Shown here one piece after another: positions 55,770 through 64,000 of a stretch of DNA of 64,000 nt (position 1 is the stretch's first letter; each line of letters starts with the position of its first letter). The notes under the pieces were generated by a model, which worked only from the letters and a program-made list of their open reading frames with translations, did no database searches and was not told the origin of the DNA. This DNA is from Streptomyces sp. NBC_01294 (GTDB taxonomy: Bacteria; Actinomycetota; Actinomycetes; Streptomycetales; Streptomycetaceae). Both the position numbers and the translations under genes were made by a program. Where the stretch lies: NCBI RefSeq assembly GCF_035917235.1, contig NZ_CP108423.1:4679501-4743500 (forward strand), written 5' to 3'.

Positions 55770-57869
55770 GTGGTGTCGAACGTGGCAGCGGCGGGGCGCG
55801 ACGGAGCCGAGCCGGGCCGGCAGTCCCCCGTGACCGCGCCCGGGGAGCGGCTCGCGCTCAACGGCATGGGCAGTTTCGAGTGGGACCTGGGCACGGGGAC
55901 GGTGCTGCTGGACGAGGCCGCCATGGACGTCTTCGACCTGGGGCCGGAGGAGTTCGACGGCACCGCGGAGGGTGTCGCGCTGCGCATCCCGCCGGAGGAC
56001 GCGGGCCGGCTGCGCGGGGCCATCGGCGCGGTCCTGCAGGGCGGCGAGGAGACGTACGGCGCGTACTTCATGGTGCAGCGGCGCGACGGCCGCGACCAGT
56101 GGACGCATACCTCGGGCCGGGTGCTCCGGGACGGCGGGGGGCGGCCGCGGCACATCGTGGGGATCGTCCGGGACGCGACGGCGGAGCTGGCGCACGCGAC
56201 GCTGCTGCGCAAGCTGGAGGCGGCGCGCGCCCAGCAGACGACGATCGTGCAGCGGACCACGGACGTCCTGTCGCGGGCGGTGACGGTCGACGACGTCACG
56301 GCCGCGCTGACGGGGGCGGGCGCGCTGGAGCGGCTCGGCGCCGACGGGCTGGCCCTGGGGCTGGTCGAGGGCGGCACGATGAAGATCATCGCGTTGAGCG
56401 GGGAGTCGCTGGAGATCCTCAGCGAGCGCCGGTTCACCCGGCTGGACGGTTCGCTGCCGCTGTCGCACGTGGTGCTCACGAGGCAGGCACGTTTCGTCAC
56501 CTCGCTCACCGAGCTCGGCGGCGAGTTCCCGCTCCTCGCGGACTACCTGAACCGGATCCGGTTCAGCGCGGCCGCGTACCTGCCGCTGATCGCGCAGGCC
56601 AAGGCCATCGGCGGGCTGGTCCTCTTCTACCGGCGGCGCAGCGAGTTCAGCCCGGAGGAGCGCAACCTGTGCCTGGGCCTGGCGGGCATCGTGGCCCAGT
56701 CCCTCCAGCGGGCGCTCCTCTTCGACCAGGAACGGGAGTTCGCGACGGGCCTGCAGGCGGCCATGCTGCCGCGCCGGATCCCGGACATCACGGGCGGGGA
56801 GATCGCGGTCCGCTACCACGCCGCCTGGAGCGGACGGGAGGTCGGCGGGGACTGGTACGACGTGATCGCGCTGCCCCGCGACCGCGTCGGCGTCGTCGTG
56901 GGCGACGTCCAGGGCCACGACACGCACGCGGCGGCCATCATGGGCCAGTTGCGGATCGCGCTGCGGGCCTACGCGGGGGAGGGCCATCCACCGTCCACCG
57001 TGTTGGCCCGGGCTTCGCGCTTCCTCGCCGAACTCGACACCGAACGCTTCGCCACCTGCATGTACGCGCAGGTGGACCTGGAGACGGGAGGCGTACGGGC
57101 GGTCCGCGCGGGCCACCTCGGCCCGCTGATCCGGCACACGGACGGGCGTACGGGCTGGCCCAACGTGCGCGGCGGCCTGCCGCTCGGGCTGGCCTCGATC
57201 TTCGAGCGCGAGGAGTTCCCCGAGACCCGGCTCGACCTGGTCCCCGGGGAGACGCTGGTGCTGTGCACGGACGGCCTCGTGGAGGAGCCGGGCACGACCA
57301 TCACCCAGGGCATGGAGGCACTGGCCCACGCGGTGCGCACCGGCCCCCAGGGAGCCGGGGCGCTCGCCGACCACCTCTCGGACCGGCTCTGGGAGCGCTG
57401 GGGCTCCGGGGACGACGTGGCCCTGCTGGTGCTGCGCAGGGCCCCCGACCCGGGCACCCACCGGGCGCCGCGCATCCACCAGTACGTCCACCAGGCGGAC
57501 CCGGAGGGACTGTCGGAGGCCCGCTACGCGCTGCGGCAGGCGCTGCGCGACTGGGGCATGCCGGACCTCGCCGACGACGTGGAGCTGGCAGCGGGAGAGC
57601 TGCTGGTCAACGCCCTGCTGCACACCGACGGCGGGGCGGTGCTGACCATGGAGGTGCTGCCGGAGCCGGTCCGGCGGATCCGGCTGTGGGTCAAGGACCG
57701 TTCGAGCATGTGGCCGCGCCGGCGCACCCCGGGCGAGGCGGCCACCACCGGGCGCGGGCTGCTGCTGGTGGACGCGCTGGCCACCCACTGGGGCGTGGAG
57801 TCCCGTGGCGACGGCAAGGCGGTGTGGTGCGAGTTCGACGTCACGGGCAGCCCCCGGAGCTCGAGGTGA
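55770..57869 (+). CDS. PAS-GAF-SpoIIE phosphatase with C-terminal ATPase (anti-sigma-like) domain
   Basis: The 699-residue protein has four domains: PAS (about 28-130, with R-H-I-V-G-I-V-R-D-A-T at its end), GAF (about 165-315), PP2C/SpoIIE phosphatase (about 325-545, with G-R-E-V-G-G-D-W-Y-D-V-I, GVVVGDVQGHDTHAA and L-C-T-D-G-L-V-E) and HATPase_c (about 570-695, with E-L-L-V-N-A-L-L-H-T). Such proteins control anti-anti-sigma factors by both dephosphorylation and phosphorylation. Streptomyces has many of these; the partner is not encoded nearby. GTG 55770 directly follows the previous stop. Confidence 0.9.
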   Translation: MVSNVAAAGRDGAEPGRQSPVTAPGERLALNGMGSFEWDLGTGTVLLDEAAMDVFDLGPEEFDGTAEGVALRIPPEDAGRLRGAIGAVLQGGEETYGAYFMVQRRDGRDQWTHTSGRVLRDGGGRPRHIVGIVRDATAELAHATLLRKLEAARAQQTTIVQRTTDVLSRAVTVDDVTAALTGAGALERLGADGLALGLVEGGTMKIIALSGESLEILSERRFTRLDGSLPLSHVVLTRQARFVTSLTELGGEFPLLADYLNRIRFSAAAYLPLIAQAKAIGGLVLFYRRRSEFSPEERNLCLGLAGIVAQSLQRALLFDQEREFATGLQAAMLPRRIPDITGGEIAVRYHAAWSGREVGGDWYDVIALPRDRVGVVVGDVQGHDTHAAAIMGQLRIALRAYAGEGHPPSTVLARASRFLAELDTERFATCMYAQVDLETGGVRAVRAGHLGPLIRHTDGRTGWPNVRGGLPLGLASIFEREEFPETRLDLVPGETLVLCTDGLVEEPGTTITQGMEALAHAVRTGPQGAGALADHLSDRLWERWGSGDDVALLVLRRAPDPGTHRAPRIHQYVHQADPEGLSEARYALRQALRDWGMPDLADDVELAAGELLVNALLHTDGGAVLTMEVLPEPVRRIRLWVKDRSSMWPRRRTPGEAATTGRGLLLVDALATHWGVESRGDGKAVWCEFDVTGSPRSSR

Positions 57870-57940
57870 CCGGACGGTCACCCCGGGTTGTGGGGCGCCG
57901 GGGGCGGGGTGATGATGCGGACCATGGAACGGATCGTGTT

Positions 57941-58108
57941 GTGCGCGGGCTGAGCAAGGCCGCCGTGACGGGCGTCCTGGCCCTGCTCCTGCTGGCGGTC
58001 GGGGTGCCGACCGTCGTGGACTGGACGACGGGGCGGCCGCACGCGGTCCCCGGGTGCCAGGCGGTGGCCTTCATGTCGATGACGGACGTCGCCCCCGAGT
58101 GCCGGTAG
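57941..58108 (+). CDS. Tiny membrane-anchored or secreted peptide (55 aa)
   Basis: A GTG at 57941 begins a 55-residue frame: a short basic start (V-R-G-L-S-K), a hydrophobic segment (AAVTGVLALLLLAVGVPTVV) and a C-terminal part with two cysteines (HAVPGCQAVAF ... APECR). GGAACGGA lies 8 bases upstream. A disulfide-closed external loop is possible. Coding status is plausible from the frame and composition only. Confidence 0.42.
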   Translation: MRGLSKAAVTGVLALLLLAVGVPTVVDWTTGRPHAVPGCQAVAFMSMTDVAPECR

Positions 58109-58169
58109 CGGCGGCTACCGGACGGGGTGCGCCCCGAGACCGGGCCCGTCGCCGCACCCGGCGGGGTGC

Positions 58170-58616
58170 CTAGCCGTGGTCGATCAGCTCGATCTCCTGG
58201 CGGTCCTCCGCGACCGTGTCGATGGAGCGCGGCATCAGGCCCGAGAAGTGGATCTCGTTGAGCTGGACCTCGGCCAGTGCCGCGCCCGGGTGGACGCCCG
58301 GGGTGAACTTCAGCGAGCCGGTGGCCTGCCACACGTGCTCCTCGCCGTCGCAGTCCGCCTCGCCGCCGCCGAAGCCGAGCCGGGTGCCGTCCTGGACGAC
58401 GGCCGCCGCGATCTGGAGCTTCGCCCCCATGGGTGACGGGTTGGAGCAGTGGTAGGTGCCGGAAAGGGTGACCTCGCCGTCCCGGGAAATATGACCGTAC
58501 GGTTGTACGGAAATTCCCTGGTCGAAAACGGTGGCGTCGGCAGGTGCGGTGAATACCGCCGTGGCGGCCAGGGCCGAGAGCGATGCCAGGGCCATGCGGG
58601 AACCGTGAATACCCAT
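58170..58616 (-). CDS. Small secreted DUF6299-like protein
   Basis: The 148-residue protein starts at ATG 58616 (GGAGG upstream) with a signal peptide (MGIHGSRMALASLSALAATA, cleaved near ADA). The mature domain is beta-rich with two cysteines (G-T-Y-H-C-S-N-P and E-A-D-C-D-G-E), likely a disulfide-bonded sandwich. This matches my memory of DUF6299 proteins of Streptomyces. It is divergent from the lipoprotein gene, with 156 bp between them. Function unknown. Confidence 0.75.
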   Translation of the reverse strand: MGIHGSRMALASLSALAATAVFTAPADATVFDQGISVQPYGHISRDGEVTLSGTYHCSNPSPMGAKLQIAAAVVQDGTRLGFGGGEADCDGEEHVWQATGSLKFTPGVHPGAALAEVQLNEIHFSGLMPRSIDTVAEDRQEIELIDHG

Positions 58617-58772
58617 CGTTCCTCCGGGTGGTTGTGGGCGGCGGGAATCCGCCGGAACGAATTGTGCTGGCAGGCGGGCGTACGCGTGCACTCCGTGCAC
58701 TCGTGTCGGTGAGTGCAATTGCCCGCTCGGGCGCGTGAGACTGGCCGAAATACATCCCCGAAGGGATCCCGC

Positions 58773-59387
58773 ATGCGCCAGTCCGCCGCTCCCCGCCTCG
58801 TTCCCGGTCTCGTCCCCGTCCTCGCCACCGCCCTCCTCCCGCTCCTCCTGTTCGGTGCCACGGCCTGCCAGAGCGCCCCCGAGGGAGCCGCGCTCGCCCC
58901 GGCCGCGGCGCCCGCCGTCCCGGTGGACGACGGGGTGCCGGGCGCGGAGGGCGCGCCCGCGCGGGCCGCTATGAAGGAGGCCCACGTGGGTGACCCCGTA
59001 CGTGTGGACGGCGCACAGATCGGGCGGCACCTCCAGGTCGAGCTCGACGCCTACGTGGACCCCGCGATCAGCGTCGAGAAGAACTTCGCCCCGGCCGCCG
59101 GCAAGCGCTGGGTGGCCGCCTCGATGTCCTTCGTCAACGTGGGCGGCGCCTCGTACGGGGCGCTCGGACGCATGTGGGCGCACGACAGCGCGGGGCAGCG
59201 CCACCCGGTGGTGTCCACCGGTGAGCTGACGACCGGCAAACCGATCGTCTTCGATTCCCTGGAGGTCGGTGAGCGGGCCGAGGGATGGGTGGTGTTCGAA
59301 ATCCCGGAAAACGCGCGCATTGTGCGGCTCCAGTACCAGGACGCGAACATGCAGGCGAATTCCGGAGAGGGTTTCTGGGCCGTCTAG
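58773..59387 (+). CDS. Lipoprotein with DUF4352-type domain
   Basis: The 204-residue protein has a lipoprotein signal (hydrophobic helix ending L-L-F-G-A-T-A-C at residue 32) followed by a flexible Ala/Pro linker and a beta domain (about 80-204) with V-D-P-A-I-S-V-E, A-A-S-M-S-F-V-N-V-G and E-G-W-V-V-F-E-I-P, which looks like DUF4352, an immunoglobulin-like fold common in actinobacterial lipoproteins. It should sit on the outer face of the membrane. Role unknown. Confidence 0.82.
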   Translation: MRQSAAPRLVPGLVPVLATALLPLLLFGATACQSAPEGAALAPAAAPAVPVDDGVPGAEGAPARAAMKEAHVGDPVRVDGAQIGRHLQVELDAYVDPAISVEKNFAPAAGKRWVAASMSFVNVGGASYGALGRMWAHDSAGQRHPVVSTGELTTGKPIVFDSLEVGERAEGWVVFEIPENARIVRLQYQDANMQANSGEGFWAV

Positions 59388-59443
59388 CCCGGCCGGGTGA
59401 AAGGCCGTGAGGGGGTCGCCGGACAGACCACTAGGGTGCGCGC

Positions 59444-59938
59444 ATGACTTCTACTCAAGCCGAAATCGACCGGTCCCAGCTCGGCACCCTTTCGGTGCTC
59501 GCCTGGATCGGCGACCCCTCCGAGGCGCACGACATCCCGTACCTCCTCGCCTACACCCTCGGTGACGGCCCGAAGGGCCGTGAGGCGGGCGAGGCGGCGG
59601 CCCGTGGGCTGCTGGAGGAGATCGGCCTGCCCATCGGCGACGTCGTCATGGACGGCACCCGCAACCCGGCCACCTTCCCGGTGCAGATCCTGCTGGAGGG
59701 CGACCAGATCGCGCTCACCCTGCCCGGGATGAACGCCCAGTGCACCGCCCCCGCCGAGTGGGTCGCCGCGGCGAACGAGAGCGGGCAGGCGTACTTCCTC
59801 TTCGCCACGCGCGCCTGGCCCGAGGCGGTCCCGGGGCGGCCGGTCGACGCGAAGACCCTGCAGGCGTTCGCGGGCGACGAGTCGGTGCTGACGGGCAGCG
59901 CCCACTGCGTCCTCGCCGTGCGGCGCCTGCAGCAGTAG
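59444..59938 (+). CDS. Conserved actinobacterial protein (DUF5949-like)
   Basis: The 164-residue soluble protein reads T-L-S-V-L-A-W-I-G-D-P-S-E-A-H-D-I-P-Y-L-L-A-Y-T-L-G-D-G near the N terminus and ends with SAHCVLAVRRLQQ. It fits my recollection of the DUF5949 family found in Streptomyces. The gene is monocistronic: preceded by the lipoprotein gene and followed by a convergent P450 gene. No function can be given. Confidence 0.72.
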   Translation: MTSTQAEIDRSQLGTLSVLAWIGDPSEAHDIPYLLAYTLGDGPKGREAGEAAARGLLEEIGLPIGDVVMDGTRNPATFPVQILLEGDQIALTLPGMNAQCTAPAEWVAAANESGQAYFLFATRAWPEAVPGRPVDAKTLQAFAGDESVLTGSAHCVLAVRRLQQ

Positions 59939-60020
59939 CCGCCACCCGCTCCGGCCGCCGGGCCCCCAGCCTGCCCGGTGGCCGGCCCCCCCTTCCGTGC
60001 GCTGCCGGGGGCGGGCGCCG

Positions 60021-61280
60021 TCAGGGCTGCCGGGCCGGCTGCTCGAAGGCGAACCTGAGCGAGCGGACCCGGTTGTCGAAGTTCGACCCCGCCAGGTCCG
60101 GCAGGCCCACCGCGCGCAGCCCCACCGGCCGGGTGAGCAGCTCGCGGAAGAGCGCCTTCATCTCCACCCGGGCCAGGTGCGCGCCCAGGCAGAAGTGCGG
60201 GCCGCCGCCGCCGAACCCCAAGTGGGGATTGGGCGAGCGGGTGATGACGAAGGCGTCGGGGTCGGGGAAGACCGCCTCGTCGCGGTTGGCGGAGGCGTAG
60301 TACAGGACCACCTTGTCGCCCGGGCGGAACACGTGCCCGTCCATGGTGTGTTCGGCGGCCACCGTCCGGCGGAACTGGATGATGGGCGTCGAGTGGCGGA
60401 TCATCTCGTCCACCGCGCCGTCGGCGTACTTCTCGAAGTCCGAGAGCAGCAGGTCCCGCTGGTCCGGGTGGTCGGTCAGCAGGGTCAGCCCATGGGTGAT
60501 CGCGTTGCGGGTGGTCTCCACCCCGGCGACCATCAAGAGGGAGAAGAACGCGCCGAGTTGGCGGGCCCCGAGGGCCTGGCCGTCGACGTTCGCGCGGACC
60601 AGCGCCGAGATCAGGTCGTCGGTGGGGTGCTTGCGCCGCTCCCGCCCGATGCCCGCCACCATCCGCTGCATGCGGGCGAGCGCCCGCAGCCCGCGGCCGG
60701 GCATCCGCAGCCGGGAGGCCAGGGCGCGTTCCACGCCGATGTTCTCGGAGGCGTGGTTGACCCGGTCGGCGATCTCGGCGCGGTAGCGCTCCGGGATGCC
60801 CATCATGTTGCAGATGACCTCCAGGGGCAGCCGGGAGGCCACCGCCGAGACGAACTCGTCCGGCTGTTCGGCCAGTACGTCGTCCACGATGCGGGCGGCC
60901 ACGGCGTGGATGTCGGCCTCCGCGGCCGCCAGCAGGCGGGGCGTGAAGGCCCGCTGCACGATCTTGCGCAGCTGGGCGTGGTCGGGGCCGTCCAGGTTGA
61001 CCATCGAGTCCCCGAAGAGGGCTCTGACCCAGCGGGCCGGCTCGGGCGTGGTCACACCGGGGGCGCTGGCGAAGACCTTGGGGAGCCGGCTGGCCTCCTG
61101 TACCTGGGCGTGCCGGACCAGCGCCCAGTGGCCGGCCCCTTCGGGGACGAAGACGGGGCCGTCGGCCGCGCGGAGGCGGGCGAAGGCGGAGAGGCGGTGG
61201 GCGGGGGGCTGCAGCCAGAAGCCGGGCTCGGCCAGTTCCCTGCCGGGGGCTTCGCCGGGGCGTTGTGCGGGGAGCGTCAT
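60021..61280 (-). CDS. Cytochrome P450 (CYP125/124/142-like group)
   Basis: The 419-residue enzyme has all P450 landmarks: I-helix V-A-G-V-E-T-T-R-N-A (about 255-265), the E-x-x-R motif (E-M-I-R about 300), and the haem-binding loop F-G-G-G-G-P-H-F-C-L-G-A-H-L-A-R with Cys364. The double-G-P-H-F-C pattern and N-P-H-L-G-F-G are shared with CYP125, CYP124 and CYP142 relatives, many of which hydroxylate sterols or methyl-branched lipids. The oxygen-activation residue is Glu (A-G-V-E-T) rather than Asp, which occurs in this group. No ferredoxin or reductase gene is adjacent. Confidence 0.92.
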   Translation of the reverse strand: MTLPAQRPGEAPGRELAEPGFWLQPPAHRLSAFARLRAADGPVFVPEGAGHWALVRHAQVQEASRLPKVFASAPGVTTPEPARWVRALFGDSMVNLDGPDHAQLRKIVQRAFTPRLLAAAEADIHAVAARIVDDVLAEQPDEFVSAVASRLPLEVICNMMGIPERYRAEIADRVNHASENIGVERALASRLRMPGRGLRALARMQRMVAGIGRERRKHPTDDLISALVRANVDGQALGARQLGAFFSLLMVAGVETTRNAITHGLTLLTDHPDQRDLLLSDFEKYADGAVDEMIRHSTPIIQFRRTVAAEHTMDGHVFRPGDKVVLYYASANRDEAVFPDPDAFVITRSPNPHLGFGGGGPHFCLGAHLARVEMKALFRELLTRPVGLRAVGLPDLAGSNFDNRVRSLRFAFEQPARQP

Positions 61281-61354
61281 GGCCTGGAAACGGCGGCGGG
61301 GGCGCGGGAGTGACGGTTCGGTGCGGCGCCGTTGCCGGGGGCGCCGGCTGGGCG

Positions 61355-61406
61355 GAAAGATCGGGGCTCCGCCCCGGACCCCGCGCCTCAAACGTCGGCG
61401 GGGCTG
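61355..61406 (+). repeat. 52-bp dispersed hairpin repeat, copy C
   Basis: It lies between the LtrA gene and the P450 gene. Its right part overlaps the last codons and the stop codon of the LtrA gene (stop at 61388-61390). Confidence 0.9.
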
Positions 61407-62548
61407 TCTTTTTTTTCCGACAGGGTCAGACCGGCCGCGACCGTCGCCGTCGCGACCAGGCCCGCCCAGAGCACCGCGTACGCGCCCGTCCACGTGCAGG
61501 CGAGGACGGCGACGGCCGAGACCGGCAGGACCAGCTGCTGGGCGAGACCGCGCTTGAAGTGGCGGGAGTGCAGCAGCCACACCATGAACAGGAAGACCGC
61601 GGTGGGGACGGTGACGGCGGCGTTGGCGGCCGTCTGCGAGATGTGCGCCTTGCCGACCGTGTGCTCGACCGCGACCTCGATGCCCGCGCCGATCGCCGCA
61701 CCGGAGGCGAAGATCAGCAGGTGGCCGTAGCCCCACGGGATGGCCTCGCGGTTGGACGTCAGGTGCTCGTGCATCGGTACGGCGAAGTAGATCCACCACG
61801 CGGCGAACACGATCAGCAGCCCGCCCCCCGCCATGGGCAGCAGCACGTCGAGGGCCTCGTGCTCGTCGAGCGCCGACTTGACCGCGACCGTGCTCGCGGC
61901 GATCGTCTCGCCCAGCACGATGATGGTGAACAGGCCGTACCGCTCCACGATGTGGTGGGGGTGCCAGGGCGTCTCGTGCCCGCGCTCGGCGATCACCGGG
62001 ACCAGCAGCTCGGCGGCGACCAGGACCAGGAACAGCCAGCGCTTCGCGTCGTTCGGGGCGAACAGCAGCCCCACCCAGCCGGCCTGGCAGACCACCAGAC
62101 CGGCCGCGTACTTCAGGGCCGACGCCCTGGCCGCGCCACGCTCCCCGGCGGCGGCCCGCAGCCACTGCGCCGTCAGCGCGACGCGCATGATGATGTAGCC
62201 GATGACGGCGACGGTCCAGTCGTTCTCGTCGAAGGCCTGGCTCACCCCGGCCGCGTAGACGAGCACGCCGGAGATCTGCACCAGGGTCGCGATCCGGTAC
62301 GGCACGTCGTCGCAGTCGTAGGCGGAGGCGAACCAGGTGAAGTTCATCCAGGCCCACCACACCCCGAAGAACACGAAGAAGTAGCCGATCACCCCGGTGC
62401 CGGGATGGCCCTCCGCGAGCGCGTGCACCAGCCGGGCTCCGGCCTGGGCGATCGCGACGACGAAACAGAGGTCGAAGAACAGCTCCAGCGGGGTGGCCGC
62501 GCGGTGGTCCTCGTCACGGCTGCGGGCGGTCATGGGGGAGATGGCCAT
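61388..62548 (-). CDS. Low temperature requirement protein A (LtrA) family membrane protein
   Basis: The 386-residue protein has about ten membrane spans and the LtrA hallmarks near the N terminus: T-P-L-E-L-F-F-D-L-C-F-V-V-A-I-A-Q, then F-V-F-F-G-V-W-W-A-W-M-N-F-T-W-F-A-S-A-Y-D, and later ERYGLFTIIVLGETIAAST. Function of the family is unclear. The C terminus ends in S-E-K-K-D-S-P-A-D-V; these codons include a run of eight A's and come partly from the dispersed repeat, which also gives the stop codon. The start is uncertain: ATG 62548 or ATG 62533, neither with a good ribosome site. Confidence 0.83.
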   Translation of the reverse strand: MAISPMTARSRDEDHRAATPLELFFDLCFVVAIAQAGARLVHALAEGHPGTGVIGYFFVFFGVWWAWMNFTWFASAYDCDDVPYRIATLVQISGVLVYAAGVSQAFDENDWTVAVIGYIIMRVALTAQWLRAAAGERGAARASALKYAAGLVVCQAGWVGLLFAPNDAKRWLFLVLVAAELLVPVIAERGHETPWHPHHIVERYGLFTIIVLGETIAASTVAVKSALDEHEALDVLLPMAGGGLLIVFAAWWIYFAVPMHEHLTSNREAIPWGYGHLLIFASGAAIGAGIEVAVEHTVGKAHISQTAANAAVTVPTAVFLFMVWLLHSRHFKRGLAQQLVLPVSAVAVLACTWTGAYAVLWAGLVATATVAAGLTLSEKKDSPADV

Positions 62549-62803
62549 ACCGGCCAGGAGACCAGAGGGCGGACCTTCGGCAGGCCGGACGCGCTGCCCG
62601 TACGCCCGCTGTGCCCCGGGCGGACGCCCCGGGGAGCCACCGGACCAGCCGGGGTCGGTGGCACCGCCTACCGGCCAACGCACTGGGGGCGACGGGACCT
62701 TGTCCCAACGCCCGCAGTGCCTTCTCCGCTGCCGCGGGGTGCCCCCGGGAACGCAGCCTGGACAGGTCAGGACAGGACTCTTCTCCCAGTTCAGGACCAC
62801 GCC

Positions 62804-63222
62804 ATGAGTACCGCCACGCAGGAAGTGCACAGGCCGCCGCTCACCGATCCGGCGCAATACCGCCCCGGCCGCACCATCACGCAATGGTCGCCCGAGGATC
62901 CGGCCTTCTGGCGCACCACGGGGAAGAGGGTCGCCACCCGCAACCGGTGGATCGCGGTGCCCGCCCTGCTGGTGGCCGTCGTCGTCCGGCAGGTCTGGGG
63001 CATCACGGCGACCAACCTGAAGGACGTCGGCTTCGGGTACTCCCGGTCCCAGCTCTTCTGGCTGACGGCGGACCCCGGCCTCACCGGCGGCACCGCGCGC
63101 ATCCTCTGCACCTTCCTACCCGAAGCAGGAGAAGGGCAACGCCCACCTGGGTGATGACCTGGCTCCACGTCGGCACCTTCGGCTCCTTCATCGGGTTCGC
63201 CGTGTCACCCCGTTCGGTCTAA
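62804..63222 (+). pseudogene. Decayed narK-type nitrate/nitrite transporter
   Basis: From ATG 62804, about 105 residues follow a NarK N terminus (WSPEDPAFWRTTGKRVATRN, then VWGITATNLKDVGFGYSRSQ, and D-P-G-L-T-G-G-T-A-R-I-L) up to about 63115. There the sequence jumps: part reads Y-P-K-Q-E-K-G-N-A-H-L in one frame, followed in another frame by W-V-M-T-W-L-H-V-G-T-F-G-S-F-I-G-F, which are much later NarK segments. A large internal deletion, at least one frameshift and loss of the C-terminal half are evident. The remaining open frame ends at 63154. A promoter and ribosome site may still exist, but no working transporter can be made. Confidence 0.82.
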
Positions 63223-63275
63223 TTCCGTATCCGGCATAGCGGGCTGAATCGGTACAGATCGCCTAGCGTGGGGCT

Positions 63276-64000
63276 GTGCCCGAGCCATCAGAAGCCCTTG
63301 CCGCCACGCACTCGCCCCCCGGGGCCGCCGGCGCCGGCGAGGCCACGGAGACCTCGCCCGGCCCGCCGCCGCCCGCGCCGGGCGGCTCGCGCCGCGGGGT
63401 CGCCCAACGGGCCACCCTGGCCGGCGCCGCGGTCTCCCTCCTGCTCGTCGCCGCGATCGTGCTGGGCAGCCGAATGCTCCGCGACTTCGACTCGGCGCTG
63501 CTGCCGTACGCCGTCGCGACGGTCTTCCTGGCCTTCGGCGTGGCCTACCGGTACACGGTCTGGGTCTCCGCGCCCGCCGCCCGCCGCCTCTTCAGACAAG
63601 GCTTCGGCAGCTTCTTCTCGGCCGACAACTTCCGCAGGGCACCCACCGCCCTGCCGAAGATGATCGCCACCTACCTCGGCTTCCAGAAGTTCCTCGGCGC
63701 CCGCTCCCGCGCCCGGTGGGCCGCCCACCAGCTCATCTTCTGGGGCTGCGTCCTGGCCGCCCTCATCACCTTCCCGCTGACCTGGGGCTGGTTCACCTTC
63801 ACCTCCGACAGCGGGTCGGGCCCCGGCTACGAGATGCGGATCTGGGGGATCAAGGTCATCGGCTTCGACTCGCTGAACGTCCTGGGCTGGCTGATGTTCC
63901 ACGGCCTGGACGTCGCCGCCGTGCTGGTCATCCCCGGGGCCTCGTACTTCCTGTGGCGCAGGATGAAGGACCGCGGCGCCATCACCGGCCAGCGCTTCGC
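63276..64000 (+). CDS. Membrane protein, 3' end beyond the window
   Basis: From GTG 63276 the frame is open to the window end (241 residues). A Pro/Ala-rich N-terminal tail is followed by TM1 (TLAGAAVSLLLVAAIVLGSR), TM2 (SALLPYAVATVFLAFGVAY), a cytoplasmic part (FFSADNFRRAPTALPKMIAT), TM3 (HQLIFWGCVLAALITFPLTW) and TM4 (LGWLMFHGLDVAAVLVIPGA). The arrangement recalls the membrane part of heterodisulfide-reductase-like Fe-S oxidoreductases, where later Fe-S domains follow, but they would lie beyond 64000. Location beside a narK relic fits an anaerobic or nitrogen theme; the call is tentative. Confidence 0.6.
   Translation, partial: MPEPSEALAATHSPPGAAGAGEATETSPGPPPPAPGGSRRGVAQRATLAGAAVSLLLVAAIVLGSRMLRDFDSALLPYAVATVFLAFGVAYRYTVWVSAPAARRLFRQGFGSFFSADNFRRAPTALPKMIATYLGFQKFLGARSRARWAAHQLIFWGCVLAALITFPLTWGWFTFTSDSGSGPGYEMRIWGIKVIGFDSLNVLGWLMFHGLDVAAVLVIPGASYFLWRRMKDRGAITGQRF

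Overview
This is a high-GC actinobacterial chromosome segment, almost certainly Streptomyces. Two rodlins, three chaplin-type proteins, HrdD-type sigma factor, many GTG starts, ATGA-coupled operons and the gene repertoire all fit that genus. Nothing in it looks like plasmid or phage backbone.

Layout. 1-4.0 kb: the 3' part of a D-Ala-D-Ala carboxypeptidase, a multi-spanning membrane protein, a 67-residue conserved protein and a class F sortase-like protein. 4.2-6.2 kb: an orphan sensor kinase converging on a Ddn-like nitroreductase/hemerythrin fusion. 6.46-6.54 kb: tRNA-Arg(CCT) on the minus strand. 6.54-14.29 kb: a 7.75-kb insertion bounded by 16-bp inverted repeats and an 8-9 bp target duplication that takes in the first eight bases of the tRNA. 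It carries transposase debris, a HelD-like helicase with an unusual C-terminal domain, and a WXG-type three-gene secretion-substrate operon. The native tRNA promoter appears to be stranded at the far right end (about 14.34 kb), and a matching promoter sits just inside the left end of the element.

14.5-27.9 kb is ordinary core and accessory metabolism and regulation: a DrrAB-type ABC exporter with a DUF4097 protein and a divergent GbsR/MarR-type regulator, an acyltransferase-3, a stand-alone type II thioesterase, an M6-type secreted metalloprotease, a TetR/MFS drug-export pair with twin operator-like dyads, a DODA-type dioxygenase, an Uma2 nuclease-like protein, a Pat/Bar-like acetyltransferase and the hrdD sigma factor with a textbook SigR promoter. 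28-34.3 kb: WYL regulator/MFS pair, fruR-fruK without a downstream fruA, a DUF6227-like protein and a VKOR-family membrane protein.

34.4-38.6 kb is an aerial-surface gene cluster (rodlin, secreted PDIQ-repeat protein, chaplin, small secreted protein, LAETG-anchored long chaplin, chaplin, rodlin). 38.9-55.5 kb is a mostly co-directional polysaccharide-type cluster: DUF3344 exported protein, two GT4 glycosyltransferases, a polyprenyl-phosphate sugar transferase, an O-antigen-ligase-like polymerase, a MurJ-like flippase, a NodB deacetylase, a Wzz-like protein, a CelD-like GNAT protein, a GH26-like secreted hydrolase, an ATP-grasp enzyme and a FAD oxidoreductase. The translational coupling suggests one operon making an exported glycan. 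55.5-64 kb: a PAS/GAF/SpoIIE phosphatase with an ATPase domain, small secreted proteins, a cytochrome P450, an LtrA-family membrane protein, a decayed narK relic and a truncated membrane protein.

A 52-bp intergenic hairpin repeat occurs three times (28.0, 48.6 and 61.4 kb), each at the 3' end of a gene; two copies have become coding sequence. All coordinates come from reading the sequence; no database search was possible, so family names rest on motif recognition.
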